A DNA stretch of 5,926 nucleotides, from positions 1 through 5,926 of the forward strand of contig VGDA01000244.1 of the NCBI GenBank assembly GCA_016869915.1, read 5' to 3'. A program made the translations under genes and the position numbers. Of this stretch, positions 1-5,594 are shown in pieces (the stretch's first letter is position 1; every line of letters begins with the position of its first letter). Below the pieces are notes generated by a model. That model was not told the DNA's origin, did no database searches, and was given only the letters and a program-made list of their open reading frames with translations. Origin of the DNA: Alphaproteobacteria bacterium. GTDB taxonomy: Bacteria > Pseudomonadota > Alphaproteobacteria > CACIAM-22H2.

Positions 1-1
1 G

Positions 2-241
2 GCCGCGGACCGCATCCAGGTCAATGCCATCCTGCCGGGCTGGATCGTGACCGACCTCACGATCCGCGGCCGCGCAGCGACCCCCGACCTTCACGACAAG
101 GTGATCGCGCGAACGCCGGCCGGGCGCTGGGGCGAGCCGGATGACATCGCCGGCGCCGCGGTCTTCCTCGCGAGCGCAGCGGCTGATTTCGTGACCGGCG
201 TCGCGCTGCCCGTCGATGGCGGCTATTCGGCGCAGGCCTGA
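2..241 (+). CDS. SDR family oxidoreductase, C-terminal part (5' end outside window)
   Basis: This is the last 79 residues of a classical short-chain dehydrogenase/reductase, an NAD(P)-dependent cytoplasmic enzyme family that interconverts alcohols and carbonyls. The reading frame is open from base 2. It shows the post-catalytic VNAILPG segment (partial residues 7-13), where the Pro-Gly lies near the nicotinamide pocket. It also has the C-terminal family block GRWGEP (41-46) followed by DDIAGAAVFLAS, and the closing VDGG (71-74) just before the stop. The Rossmann nucleotide-binding glycines and the catalytic Ser-Tyr-Lys lie upstream of the window, so cofactor preference and activity cannot be judged. 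The stop lies 28 bp before the start of the FAD oxidoreductase, on the same strand, which suggests one operon. Family assignment is firm; the substrate is unknown. Confidence 0.93.
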   Translation, partial: AADRIQVNAILPGWIVTDLTIRGRAATPDLHDKVIARTPAGRWGEPDDIAGAAVFLASAAADFVTGVALPVDGGYSAQA

Positions 242-254
242 GCCGCTGGACATC

Positions 255-260
255 AAGGGA
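255..260 (+). promoter_or_regulatory. Shine-Dalgarno site of the FAD oxidoreductase
   Basis: AAGGGA lies 9 bases before the ATG at 270. It supports that start over an in-frame ATG at 216, which would overlap the end of the SDR gene and has no comparable site. Confidence 0.7.
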
Positions 261-269
261 CAAGTCTCC

Positions 270-1694
270 ATGAGCCTCGAAGGTCCTGTCGCCGAAGCGG
301 CGACCCGCCATCGCAGCTTCTGGCTCGACGAGGCGCTTGCGACCGAGCCGCCGTCGACCACGGTGCTCTCCGGCCGCCACCGCTTCGACGTGGCGATCGT
401 CGGAGGCGGCTTCTGCGGGTTGTGGACCGCGATCAACCTGGTGTCGCGCGAGCCGACGCTGCGCGTGGCGATCGTCGAGCGCGACATCTGCGGCGGCGGC
501 GCGAGCGGTCGCAACGCCGGCTACGTGCTGAGCCTGTGGGCGCGCTTCCCGGCCATGGCGGCCTTCATGGGCGAGGAGGAGGCGCTGCGCATGGCGCGCG
601 CCTCCGCCGACTCGGTCGCGGAGATCGGTGCCTTCTGCGCCGCGCATGGCATCGATGCGGAGTACGAGAACAACGGCTGGCTCTGGGGCGCCACCTGCGA
701 GCGGCATCTCGGCGCATGGTCTGCCGTCGCCGATCGCCTGTCGCGGTTCCAGAGCTATCCGTTCCGCGAGATGGACGGGGCGGCGATCGCGGCGCGCTGG
801 GGCCTCGACGGCTATGCCGGCGGCGCGTTCGATGCGGCGGCGGGTGCAGTGCAGCCGGCGAAGCTCGTCCGCGGCCTCGCGCGGCGCGCGCGCGAGATGG
901 GCGTCGCGATCTTCGAGCGCTCTCCGATGACGGAACTCCATCGCGGCAACCCGCCGCGCGTCGCCACCAGCGGCGGCGAGATCGTCGCCGACAGCGTCGT
1001 GCTGGCGATGAACGCCTGGTCGGTCGGCCTTCCGGAGTTCCGGCGCAGCCTCCTGATCGCCGCGGCCGAGGCCGCGGTGAGCGCGCCGATCCCCGGGATC
1101 CTCGCAAGGATGGGGTTCGCCAAGGGCCCGGTGGTGACGGATTCTCGCATCATGGTCGGCAACCTCCGCCCGACGGCCGGGGGCCGCCTGGAATTCGGCA
1201 AGGGCGGCGGCCATGTCGCGCGCGCCGGGCGCGTCGGGCCTCGCTTCGAGGGCACGCCCCCGCGCCTCGCGCTCCTGCTCGAGGAGACGCGACAGGCCTC
1301 CTCCCAGCTGCGCGGGCTTGAGGTCGCGCAGTCATGGGTCGGACCGATCGACCGAAGCGCCGAGACGGTGCCGATGTTCGGCGCGCTGCCGGGAGCCGAG
1401 CGCGTCTTCTACGGCTGCGGCTTCTCGGGCAACGGCGTCGGCCCTACCCACCTCGCCGGCAAGATACTGGCCTCGCTGGTCCTGGGCGCTAGGGACGCAT
1501 GGTCGTCGAGCGGCCTCGTGCGGCCCCCCTCGCAGCTCTTTCCGGGAGAGCCCGTGCGCGCCATCGGCGCGCGCCTCGTGCTCGGCGCAGTGGCGCGAAA
1601 GGACCGGCTCGAGCATGCGAACCGGCCCGTCGACCGTCTCACGCGGAGGCTGGCCGCCTTCGCGCCCGCCGCGCTCACCCCGCCGAAGAACTGA
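270..1694 (+). CDS. FAD-dependent oxidoreductase of the DAO family (amine/amino-acid oxidase-like)
   Basis: This 474-residue flavoenzyme is expected to oxidise a C-N bond of an amine or amino acid in the cytoplasm, giving an imine and reduced FAD. After a roughly 38-residue leader, the dinucleotide-binding fold reads FDVAIVGGGFCG (39-50), a GxGxxG motif, ending in the acidic VERD (69-72) that would bind the FAD ribose. GASGRNAG (77-84) is a hallmark of the DAO group that includes gamma-glutamylputrescine oxidase PuuB. The C-terminal flavin-contacting block is GCGFSGNGVGPTHLAGK (382-398). Length fits this group. The start at 270 is chosen for its Shine-Dalgarno and for avoiding overlap with the SDR. 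The gene sits between an SDR and a Rid gene and is probably co-transcribed with both. Similarity to PuuB is at motif level only, and the substrate cannot be named. No transmembrane segment or signal peptide is apparent. Confidence 0.93.
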   Translation: MSLEGPVAEAATRHRSFWLDEALATEPPSTTVLSGRHRFDVAIVGGGFCGLWTAINLVSREPTLRVAIVERDICGGGASGRNAGYVLSLWARFPAMAAFMGEEEALRMARASADSVAEIGAFCAAHGIDAEYENNGWLWGATCERHLGAWSAVADRLSRFQSYPFREMDGAAIAARWGLDGYAGGAFDAAAGAVQPAKLVRGLARRAREMGVAIFERSPMTELHRGNPPRVATSGGEIVADSVVLAMNAWSVGLPEFRRSLLIAAAEAAVSAPIPGILARMGFAKGPVVTDSRIMVGNLRPTAGGRLEFGKGGGHVARAGRVGPRFEGTPPRLALLLEETRQASSQLRGLEVAQSWVGPIDRSAETVPMFGALPGAERVFYGCGFSGNGVGPTHLAGKILASLVLGARDAWSSSGLVRPPSQLFPGEPVRAIGARLVLGAVARKDRLEHANRPVDRLTRRLAAFAPAALTPPKN

Positions 1695-1709
1695 CCCGAA
1701 GGCAGCATC

Positions 1710-1715
1710 GAGGAG
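1710..1715 (+). promoter_or_regulatory. Shine-Dalgarno site of the Rid-family gene
   Basis: GAGGAG lies 6 bases before the ATG at 1722, inside the 27-bp gap after the oxidoreductase stop. It supports independent translation initiation within a shared transcript. Confidence 0.75.
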
Positions 1716-1721
1716 CGATCC

Positions 1722-2108
1722 ATGGCCATCACGCGATCCAACCCGCCGACCCTGCACGCGCCGGTCGGCGCCTACCACCACGTCAACGTCGTCGAGGCCG
1801 GATCCCGAATCCTCTTCGCGGCCGGGCAGATCGGCGTCCGCGCCGATGGCGCCCTCGTGCGCGATCGGCGAGCGCAGATCGAGCAGGCCTGGCGCAACGT
1901 CCGCTCCGTGGTGGAGGCCGCGGGCATGACCCATCGCGACATCGTCAGGCTGACCGTCTACATGGTCGGGACCGAGGACGTCGAGTTCAGCCGCGAGTGC
2001 CGCAACCGCACGATCGATGGCGAGAAACCGGGCTCGACGCTGCTCTTCGTCGCCGGGCTCGCCGACCCGGAGATGATCATCGAGATCGACGTCGTCGCGG
2101 CAGCCTAG
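1722..2108 (+). CDS. Rid family (YjgF/YER057c/UK114) protein without the catalytic arginine
   Basis: This is a 128-residue single-domain protein of normal family length. Rid proteins are cytoplasmic trimers. The archetype RidA hydrolyses reactive enamine/imine intermediates to keto acids and ammonia. Family features are LFAAGQIGV (31-39), the helix QAWRNVRSVVEAAGM (55-69) leading into VRLTVYM (75-81), and the C-terminal strand EMIIEIDVVA (117-126). RidA needs an arginine in the segment PARSCVEVA for binding the substrate carboxylate. The aligned segment here is PGSTLLFVA (103-111), putting Ser105 where the arginine belongs. This points to a non-RidA subgroup whose function is mostly unknown. 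Its position directly behind an imine-forming flavin oxidase suggests it acts on, or senses, that enzyme's product. Family call is firm. The arginine loss rests on a by-eye alignment with remembered E. coli RidA. Confidence 0.93.
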   Translation: MAITRSNPPTLHAPVGAYHHVNVVEAGSRILFAAGQIGVRADGALVRDRRAQIEQAWRNVRSVVEAAGMTHRDIVRLTVYMVGTEDVEFSRECRNRTIDGEKPGSTLLFVAGLADPEMIIEIDVVAAA

Positions 2109-2113
2109 CCGCG
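2096..2113. other. Short inverted repeat across the Rid gene stop codon
   Basis: CGCGGC (2096-2101) and GCCGCG (2108-2113) can pair around a 6-base loop containing most of the TAG stop. It sits between two convergent genes, so it could slow transcription from either side. It lacks a T-run in both directions and is short for such GC-rich DNA. A functional terminator is only a weak possibility. Confidence 0.25.
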
Positions 2114-2128
2114 TCGTCCGCCGGCGCG

Positions 2129-3127
2129 TCAGGGCCGCAGGAAGCCGACGAGGTCCTGGACCTCGCGCAGGTGGCGCGCGGCCATCGTCCCGGCCTTCTC
2201 GGCGCCGCGGCGCAGCACGCCGTCGACATAGCCGGGATCGTCCATCAGGCGCTTCATCTCCGCGCCGATCGGGCCGAGCACCGCGACCGCGACGTCGGAC
2301 AGCGCGCCCTTGAAGGTCGAGAACTGCGCGCCCGCGAACTCCGCGACCGTCGCCTCGAGCGTCTTGTCGGTGAGCGCGGCGTAGATGCCGAGCAGGTTCT
2401 CCGCCTCCGGCCGCCCGGCCAGGCCCTCCGCCGCCTCCGGCAGCGGGTGCGGGTCGGTCTTCGCCTTGCGGATCTTGTCCGCGATCGCGTCGGCGCCGTC
2501 GGTGAGGTTCAGGCGGCTGAACTCCGAGGCGTCGGACTTGCTCATCTTCTTGGTGCCGTCGCGCAGGCTCATCACGCGCGTCGCTGTGCCGAAGATCTGC
2601 GGCTCGGGCAGCGGGAAGTACTCGACGCCGTAGCGGCGGTTGAAGGCGCCCGCGATGTCGCGCGCGAGCTCGAGGTGCTGCTTCTGGTCCTCGCCCACCG
2701 GCACGTGCGTGCCCTTGTAGAGCAGGATGTCGGCCGCCATCAGCACCGGGTAGGCGTAGAGGCCGAGCCCCGCGTTGTCGCGCTGCTTTCCCGCCTTCTC
2801 CTTGAACTGCGTCATGCGGTTGAGCCAGCCCAGCGGCGTGATGCAGCTGAAGATCCAGGACAGCTCGGAATGCCCGGGCACGGTCGACTGGTTGAAGATC
2901 GTGCAGGCCTCCGCGTCGATGCCCGAGGCGATGTAGGCGGCCGTCACCTCGCGCGTGGCGGCGCGCAGCGCGGCGGGCTCCTGCGGCACGGTGATCGCGT
3001 GCAGGTCGACGATGCAGAAGATGCACTCGTAGTCGCGCTGCAGCTTCACCCAGTTGCGGATGGCGCCGAGGTAGTTGCCGAGATGGAGGTTGCCCGTGGG
3101 CTGGATGCCCGAGAAGATGCGGTTCAT
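2129..3127 (-). CDS. trpS: Tryptophanyl-tRNA synthetase
   Basis: This essential cytoplasmic class I aminoacyl-tRNA synthetase charges tRNA-Trp with tryptophan using ATP. The protein is 332 residues, matching the usual bacterial length of about 330-340. It opens with MNRIFSGIQPTGNLHLGNYL: the TGNLHLGNY stretch (11-19) is the HIGH-type ATP-binding motif. KMSKS is intact at 194-198 in the context DGTKKMSKSDAS. Other TrpRS features are DLHAIT (41-46), AYPVLMAADILLY (125-137) and VGEDQKQHLELARDIA (144-159). The frame stays open upstream to an ATG at 3286, but the family N-terminus fixes the start at 3127. The gene converges with the Rid gene, leaving 20 bp between stops, and is divergent from the hydrolase gene. 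A promoter on this strand is visible upstream. The Shine-Dalgarno is weak (AGGCGA, about 10 bases before the start codon). Nothing in it looks broken. Confidence 0.98.
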   Translation of the reverse strand: MNRIFSGIQPTGNLHLGNYLGAIRNWVKLQRDYECIFCIVDLHAITVPQEPAALRAATREVTAAYIASGIDAEACTIFNQSTVPGHSELSWIFSCITPLGWLNRMTQFKEKAGKQRDNAGLGLYAYPVLMAADILLYKGTHVPVGEDQKQHLELARDIAGAFNRRYGVEYFPLPEPQIFGTATRVMSLRDGTKKMSKSDASEFSRLNLTDGADAIADKIRKAKTDPHPLPEAAEGLAGRPEAENLLGIYAALTDKTLEATVAEFAGAQFSTFKGALSDVAVAVLGPIGAEMKRLMDDPGYVDGVLRRGAEKAGTMAARHLREVQDLVGFLRP

Positions 3128-3169
3128 CGCGTCTTTTCGCCTGTCGTGCGGGATGCGGTGGAGGCGGCG

Positions 3170-3198
3170 GTTATGCCGACGCGCCGCGCGGCGGTCAA
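3170..3198 (-). promoter_or_regulatory. Sigma-70-like promoter for trpS
   Basis: On the minus strand, TTGACC (3193-3198, 5 of 6 matches to TTGACA) is followed by a 17-base spacer and CATAAC (3170-3175, 4 of 6 matches to TATAAT). The predicted transcript would begin near 3163 and give a leader of about 36 bases before the trpS ATG. This AT-containing hexamer pair stands out in a nearly all-GC intergenic region. The spacer contains most of a 12-base perfect palindrome (CGCCGCGCGGCG, 3182-3193). Confidence 0.65.
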
Positions 3199-3206
3199 CC
3201 GCGCGG
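3182..3206. repeat. GC palindrome pair in the trpS/hydrolase divergent region
   Basis: CGCCGCGCGGCG (3182-3193) is a perfect 12-base palindrome. Its inner CCGCGCGG (3184-3191) recurs at 3199-3206. The pair overlaps the -35 element and spacer of the trpS promoter and lies just upstream of the hydrolase Shine-Dalgarno. It could be an operator or an RNA hairpin, but pure-GC palindromes are common by chance at this base composition. Confidence 0.3.
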
Positions 3207-3220
3207 GGCGCGGGGCGCGG

Positions 3221-3227
3221 AAGGAGG
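3221..3227 (+). promoter_or_regulatory. Strong Shine-Dalgarno of the exported hydrolase gene
   Basis: AAGGAGG is a near-perfect ribosome binding site, 7 bases before the ATG at 3235. It favours that start over the in-frame ATG four codons later at 3247. Confidence 0.8.
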
Positions 3228-3234
3228 GGGCGCG

Positions 3235-4452
3235 ATGAGGGACACCATGGCCGCGCTGGCGTCGCTCGCGATCGCGGCCGGCGCATCGGCCGCGTCTGCG
3301 CAGCCCTATGACGGGCCGCCCTCCGCCTGGACCGCCTACTGGGACGTGCCGGCCTTCAGGGATCATCCGTACAAGGGGCCGGCCGCCGCGAAGGGCGTGG
3401 TGTTCTGGAGCCACGGCGTCTCCGGCAAGCTCGCGCAGTACGATTCGCCGCCGCCGGCGATCATGCGCGACTTCGCGCGCGCCGGCTGGGACGTGGTCAA
3501 GGTCCAGCGCAACAACCTGCACGAGAACGGCTGGGCCGTGTCGGGCTCCCGGCATGTCGCCGACCTCGTCGAGCGGATCGAGGCGGCGCACGCGCAGGGC
3601 TACCGCCGGATCGTCGCCGCCGGCCAGTCCTATGGCGGCGCCATCTCGATCGAGGCGTCGGCGCGCACCGACAAGCTGTTCGGCGTGCTGGCGACCGGCC
3701 CCGGCCACGGCTCGGACACGTGCGGCGCCTCGGCCACGGGGGCGCGGGGCGGGGCCCGCCTCGCCGACACGGTCCAGCGACAACTCGCGGACGCGATCTC
3801 CCGGATGAAGGCGCCGCGGGCGATCGTCGTGATGGCGGCGAAGGACGAATGCCAGGGCTTCAACGACCCGGGCCCCGCGATCCGCGTGGGGCTGGCCGCC
3901 GCGCCTGGCAAGTTCGTCTTCCTCGACGAGGCCATGCCGCTGGCCGGGCACTCCGCCGCCTACCTCGCGCAGTTCCGGACCTGGTACGGCGAGTGCATCC
4001 AGCGCTTCCTCGATCCGGACCTCGAGCCCGCGGGGAAGGAGACGACCTGCCCGCATCCGGCCGGCGACACGCGCTTCCTCTTCCCGGCGAACTTCCGCAT
4101 GCCCGCGCAGGGCGCGGTCGGCAGGCTGTCGGGCCCGTGGTCCGGCGTCCTCGAGGTCGCGGGCGCGCCGCGCCGCGAAGGCCAGGAGGTCTGCGTGGCC
4201 GTGGAGACCGAGAGCACCGCGCGCGGCGAGCTCGTGGCGACGATCGCCTTCGGCGCGGGCACCGAGCGCAAGCTGTCGATGTCGTCGTCGCGCCGCCTGC
4301 TGCGCCGCGACGGCGAGGGCTACACCTACGCGGCGTCCGGAAGCGCGTACCGGCTCACGCTGTCGCCCGCGGGAGGCGCCGAGCTCTCCATCGCCATCGT
4401 CTCGTCGGACGGGAAGGCGCGCTACGCGGCGCAGCTGCGGCGCGGCTGCTGA
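3235..4452 (+). CDS. Exported alpha/beta-hydrolase-fold protein with extra C-terminal domain
   Basis: This 405-residue protein is predicted to be periplasmic or secreted. Residues 1-22 look like a signal peptide: a hydrophobic Ala/Leu stretch ending ASA, with cleavage before Gln23. It has only one early charged cluster (Arg2, Asp3), so the n-region is unusually weak. An alpha/beta-hydrolase fold follows. HG at 60-61 sits at the usual oxyanion-loop position, and GQSYGG (130-135) is the nucleophile elbow with Ser132. Asp204 in AAKDE and His239 in AGHS fit the acid and base in order and spacing. Residues 275-405 are extra beyond the core; they are beta-rich by eye, starting near NFRMPAQG. Six cysteines (163, 206, 254, 272, 320, 405) are compatible with disulfides in an exported protein. 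It is probably an esterase, lipase or peptidase-like serine hydrolase; I do not recognise a characterised relative. It is transcribed away from trpS and lies 98 bp upstream of the TRAP genes. Confidence 0.85.
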   Translation: MRDTMAALASLAIAAGASAASAQPYDGPPSAWTAYWDVPAFRDHPYKGPAAAKGVVFWSHGVSGKLAQYDSPPPAIMRDFARAGWDVVKVQRNNLHENGWAVSGSRHVADLVERIEAAHAQGYRRIVAAGQSYGGAISIEASARTDKLFGVLATGPGHGSDTCGASATGARGGARLADTVQRQLADAISRMKAPRAIVVMAAKDECQGFNDPGPAIRVGLAAAPGKFVFLDEAMPLAGHSAAYLAQFRTWYGECIQRFLDPDLEPAGKETTCPHPAGDTRFLFPANFRMPAQGAVGRLSGPWSGVLEVAGAPRREGQEVCVAVETESTARGELVATIAFGAGTERKLSMSSSRRLLRRDGEGYTYAASGSAYRLTLSPAGGAELSIAIVSSDGKARYAAQLRRGC

Positions 4453-4457
4453 ACCGC

Positions 4458-4475
4458 CGCCGCGCTTCCGCGGCG
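4458..4475 (+). terminator. Hairpin just after the hydrolase stop codon
   Basis: CGCCGCG (4458-4464) pairs perfectly with CGCGGCG (4469-4475) around a CTTC loop, a 7-bp all-GC stem starting 6 bases after the TGA. No T-run follows, so a classical intrinsic terminator is not supported. It may stabilise the 3' end or help a factor-dependent stop. Confidence 0.35.
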
Positions 4476-4488
4476 CGCCATCCTCGCC

Positions 4489-4494
4489 TAGGAT
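4489..4494 (+). promoter_or_regulatory. Possible -10 element for the TRAP operon
   Basis: TAGGAT matches TATAAT at 4 of 6 positions and sits in the 98-bp gap before dctP, within the palindrome-bearing stretch CCTAGGATGC. The best -35 candidate at 17-bp spacing (TTCCGC, 4466-4471) is poor. A separate promoter for the transporter genes is plausible but weakly supported. Confidence 0.3.
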
Positions 4495-4537
4495 GCATGG
4501 CCAACGAGGGCGCCCGCGCAGGGCGCCCGACGCATCC
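4491..4537 (+). promoter_or_regulatory. Nested stem-loop in the dctP leader
   Basis: GGGCGCCC (4508-4515) and its identical copy (4521-4528) form a perfect 8-bp stem around a 5-base loop, since the octamer is its own reverse complement. Outside it, GGATGC (4491-4496) can pair with GCATCC (4532-4537). The outer arm ends exactly where the dctP Shine-Dalgarno AGGGAG (4538-4543) begins. This is a candidate translation- or stability-affecting leader structure. No known riboswitch consensus is recognised. Confidence 0.4.
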
Positions 4538-4543
4538 AGGGAG
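4538..4543 (+). promoter_or_regulatory. Shine-Dalgarno site of dctP
   Basis: AGGGAG lies 7 bases before the ATG at 4551. It fixes the start in a frame that stays open far upstream, and the start is followed at once by a good signal peptide. Confidence 0.75.
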
Positions 4544-4550
4544 AAGACGC

Positions 4551-5537
4551 ATGTCCGGACCACGTCATGGCCTCGCCGCGCTCGCGCTCGTGCTCGCCGC
4601 CGCCACCGCCGCGCTGCCCGCGGCCGCGCAGCAGCGGCTCAAGTTCGCGCATGTCTACGAGGTCTCCGAGCCCTACCATGTCGAGGCGGTGTGGGCGGCG
4701 CAGGAGATCGCGCGGCGCACGAACAACAAGTTCGCCATCGACGTGCACCCGGCCTCGGCCCTCGGCAACGAGCAGCAGATCAACCAGGCGCTGCCGCTCG
4801 GCACGATCGACATGATCTACACCGGCGCCGCCTTCGCGGGCGCCTCGCACCCGCCGATCGCGATCTCCAACGCGCCCTACATGTTCCGCGACTTCGCGCA
4901 CTGGGAGGCCTATTCGCGCAGCGACCTCTTCAAGGAGCTCGCCGACGGCTACGACCAGAAGACCCGCAACAAGATCGTCGCGCTGACCTATTACGGCGCG
5001 CGGCATACCACCGCCAACAAGGCGATCGCCACGCCGGCCGACATGCGCGGCATGAAGCTGCGCGTGCCCCAGGCGCCGCTCTACCTCATGTACGCGAGGG
5101 CGGTGGGCGCCAACGCCACCCCGATCGCCTTCGCCGAGGTCTACCTCGCCCTGCAGAACAAGACCGTCGACGGGCAGGAGAACCCGCTGCCGACGATCCA
5201 GGCGAAGAAGTTCCACGAGGTGCAGACCCACATCAACCTGACGGGGCACATCTACGAGAGCCTCGTCACGGTGATCGGCCCGCCGCTGTGGAACCGGCTG
5301 AGCGCGCAGGAGAAGGATGTCTTCACCGCCGTCTACCGCGAGGCGGCCGCGCGGGCGACCGCCGCGATCCGCAAGTCCGAGCAGGAACTGCCGGAGTGGT
5401 TCAAGGCGCAGGGCAAGACGGTGACCACGCCGGACACCGCGGCCTTCATCCAGGCCGCGCAGCCCCTGCACAACGACGCCTCCGCGGGCGCCGGCTGGAC
5501 GAAGGCGCAGTACGACCGCCTCCAGGCGCTGCGCTGA
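4551..5537 (+). CDS. dctP: TRAP transporter substrate-binding protein, DctP/SiaP type
   Basis: This 328-residue periplasmic binding protein captures a carboxylate ligand and hands it to the ion-driven DctQM membrane complex. The signal peptide is residues 1-26 (Arg5, then a Leu/Ala core ending AAA before Gln27). The mature protein has DctP-family blocks: RLKFAHV (29-35), SALGNEQQINQAL (69-81), YYGARHTTANKAI (147-159), MKLRVPQAP (168-176), AFAEVYLALQNKTVDGQENPL (193-213). Length is typical. Aligned by eye with remembered H. influenzae SiaP, Arg151, Arg171, Phe194 and Asn211 match SiaP Arg127, Arg147, Phe170 and Asn187, so the carboxylate clamp is intact. SiaP residues contacting other parts of sialic acid are replaced (Val35, Glu74, Gly92, Phe95), so sialic acid is unlikely to be the ligand. 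The gene is followed by dctQ after a 61-bp gap with a strong hairpin. The family is certain; the ligand is open. Confidence 0.95.
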   Translation: MSGPRHGLAALALVLAAATAALPAAAQQRLKFAHVYEVSEPYHVEAVWAAQEIARRTNNKFAIDVHPASALGNEQQINQALPLGTIDMIYTGAAFAGASHPPIAISNAPYMFRDFAHWEAYSRSDLFKELADGYDQKTRNKIVALTYYGARHTTANKAIATPADMRGMKLRVPQAPLYLMYARAVGANATPIAFAEVYLALQNKTVDGQENPLPTIQAKKFHEVQTHINLTGHIYESLVTVIGPPLWNRLSAQEKDVFTAVYREAAARATAAIRKSEQELPEWFKAQGKTVTTPDTAAFIQAAQPLHNDASAGAGWTKAQYDRLQALR

Positions 5538-5540
5538 CCC

Positions 5541-5573
5541 GCGTGGCGGGCGGCTGCGCGCCGCCCGCCGCGC
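5541..5573 (+). promoter_or_regulatory. Strong stem-loop between dctP and dctQ
   Basis: GCGTGGCGGGCGGC (5541-5554) pairs with GCCGCCCGCCGCGC (5560-5573) around a 5-base loop TGCGC. This is a 14-bp stem with one G-U wobble and no mismatch, beginning 3 bases after the dctP stop. A pyrimidine stretch CTCCTTCCCC (5574-5583) follows, but without a true T-run. Such a structure fits partial termination or 3'-end protection, giving more binding protein than membrane subunit, as known for other binding-protein operons (malE-malF). Confidence 0.6.
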
Positions 5574-5589
5574 CTCCTTCCCCAGGGGC

Positions 5590-5594
5590 GAGGA
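5590..5594 (+). promoter_or_regulatory. Shine-Dalgarno site of dctQ
   Basis: GAGGA sits 4 bases before the ATG at 5599, slightly closer than ideal. AGGGG at 5584-5588 is an alternative at 10 bases. Confidence 0.5.

Noticed and set aside
216..269. Earlier ATG for the FAD oxidoreductase
   Set aside because: It overlaps the SDR coding end. The ATG at 270 has a well-spaced AAGGGA site.
57..1214. Long minus-strand open frame (385 codons) opposite the FAD oxidoreductase
   Set aside because: Its translation is Arg/Ala/Gly-rich with no recognisable motif, and it lies antisense to a gene with complete family motifs. Long shadow frames are expected at this GC content.
270..1694. Naming the oxidoreductase puuB or dadA
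   Set aside because: Only general DAO-family motifs are seen. The neighbours include no putrescine or D-alanine pathway genes, so a symbol would over-claim.
1332..3026. Minus-strand open frame of 564 codons across the oxidase end, the Rid gene and trpS
   Set aside because: It overlaps trpS in another frame on the same strand, and its sequence is low-complexity Arg/Ala. trpS and the Rid gene account for this DNA.
1499..3238. Plus-strand open frame of 579 codons running over the Rid gene and antisense to trpS
   Set aside because: It has no family motif and cuts across three well-supported genes; it is a compositional shadow.
3128..3286. Upstream extension of trpS to an ATG at 3286
   Set aside because: The extra 53 residues are Arg/Pro-rich, would overlap the hydrolase start and cover the trpS promoter, and TrpRS proteins normally begin at the MNRIFSGIQPTG block.
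3720..4550. Open frame extending the dctP frame 277 codons upstream
   Set aside because: It lies out of frame within the hydrolase gene, and the signal peptide and ribosome site fix the dctP start at 4551.
4551..5537. Naming the binding protein siaP
   Set aside because: The carboxylate-binding half matches SiaP, but several residues that contact the rest of sialic acid are replaced, and no sialic acid catabolism genes are visible.
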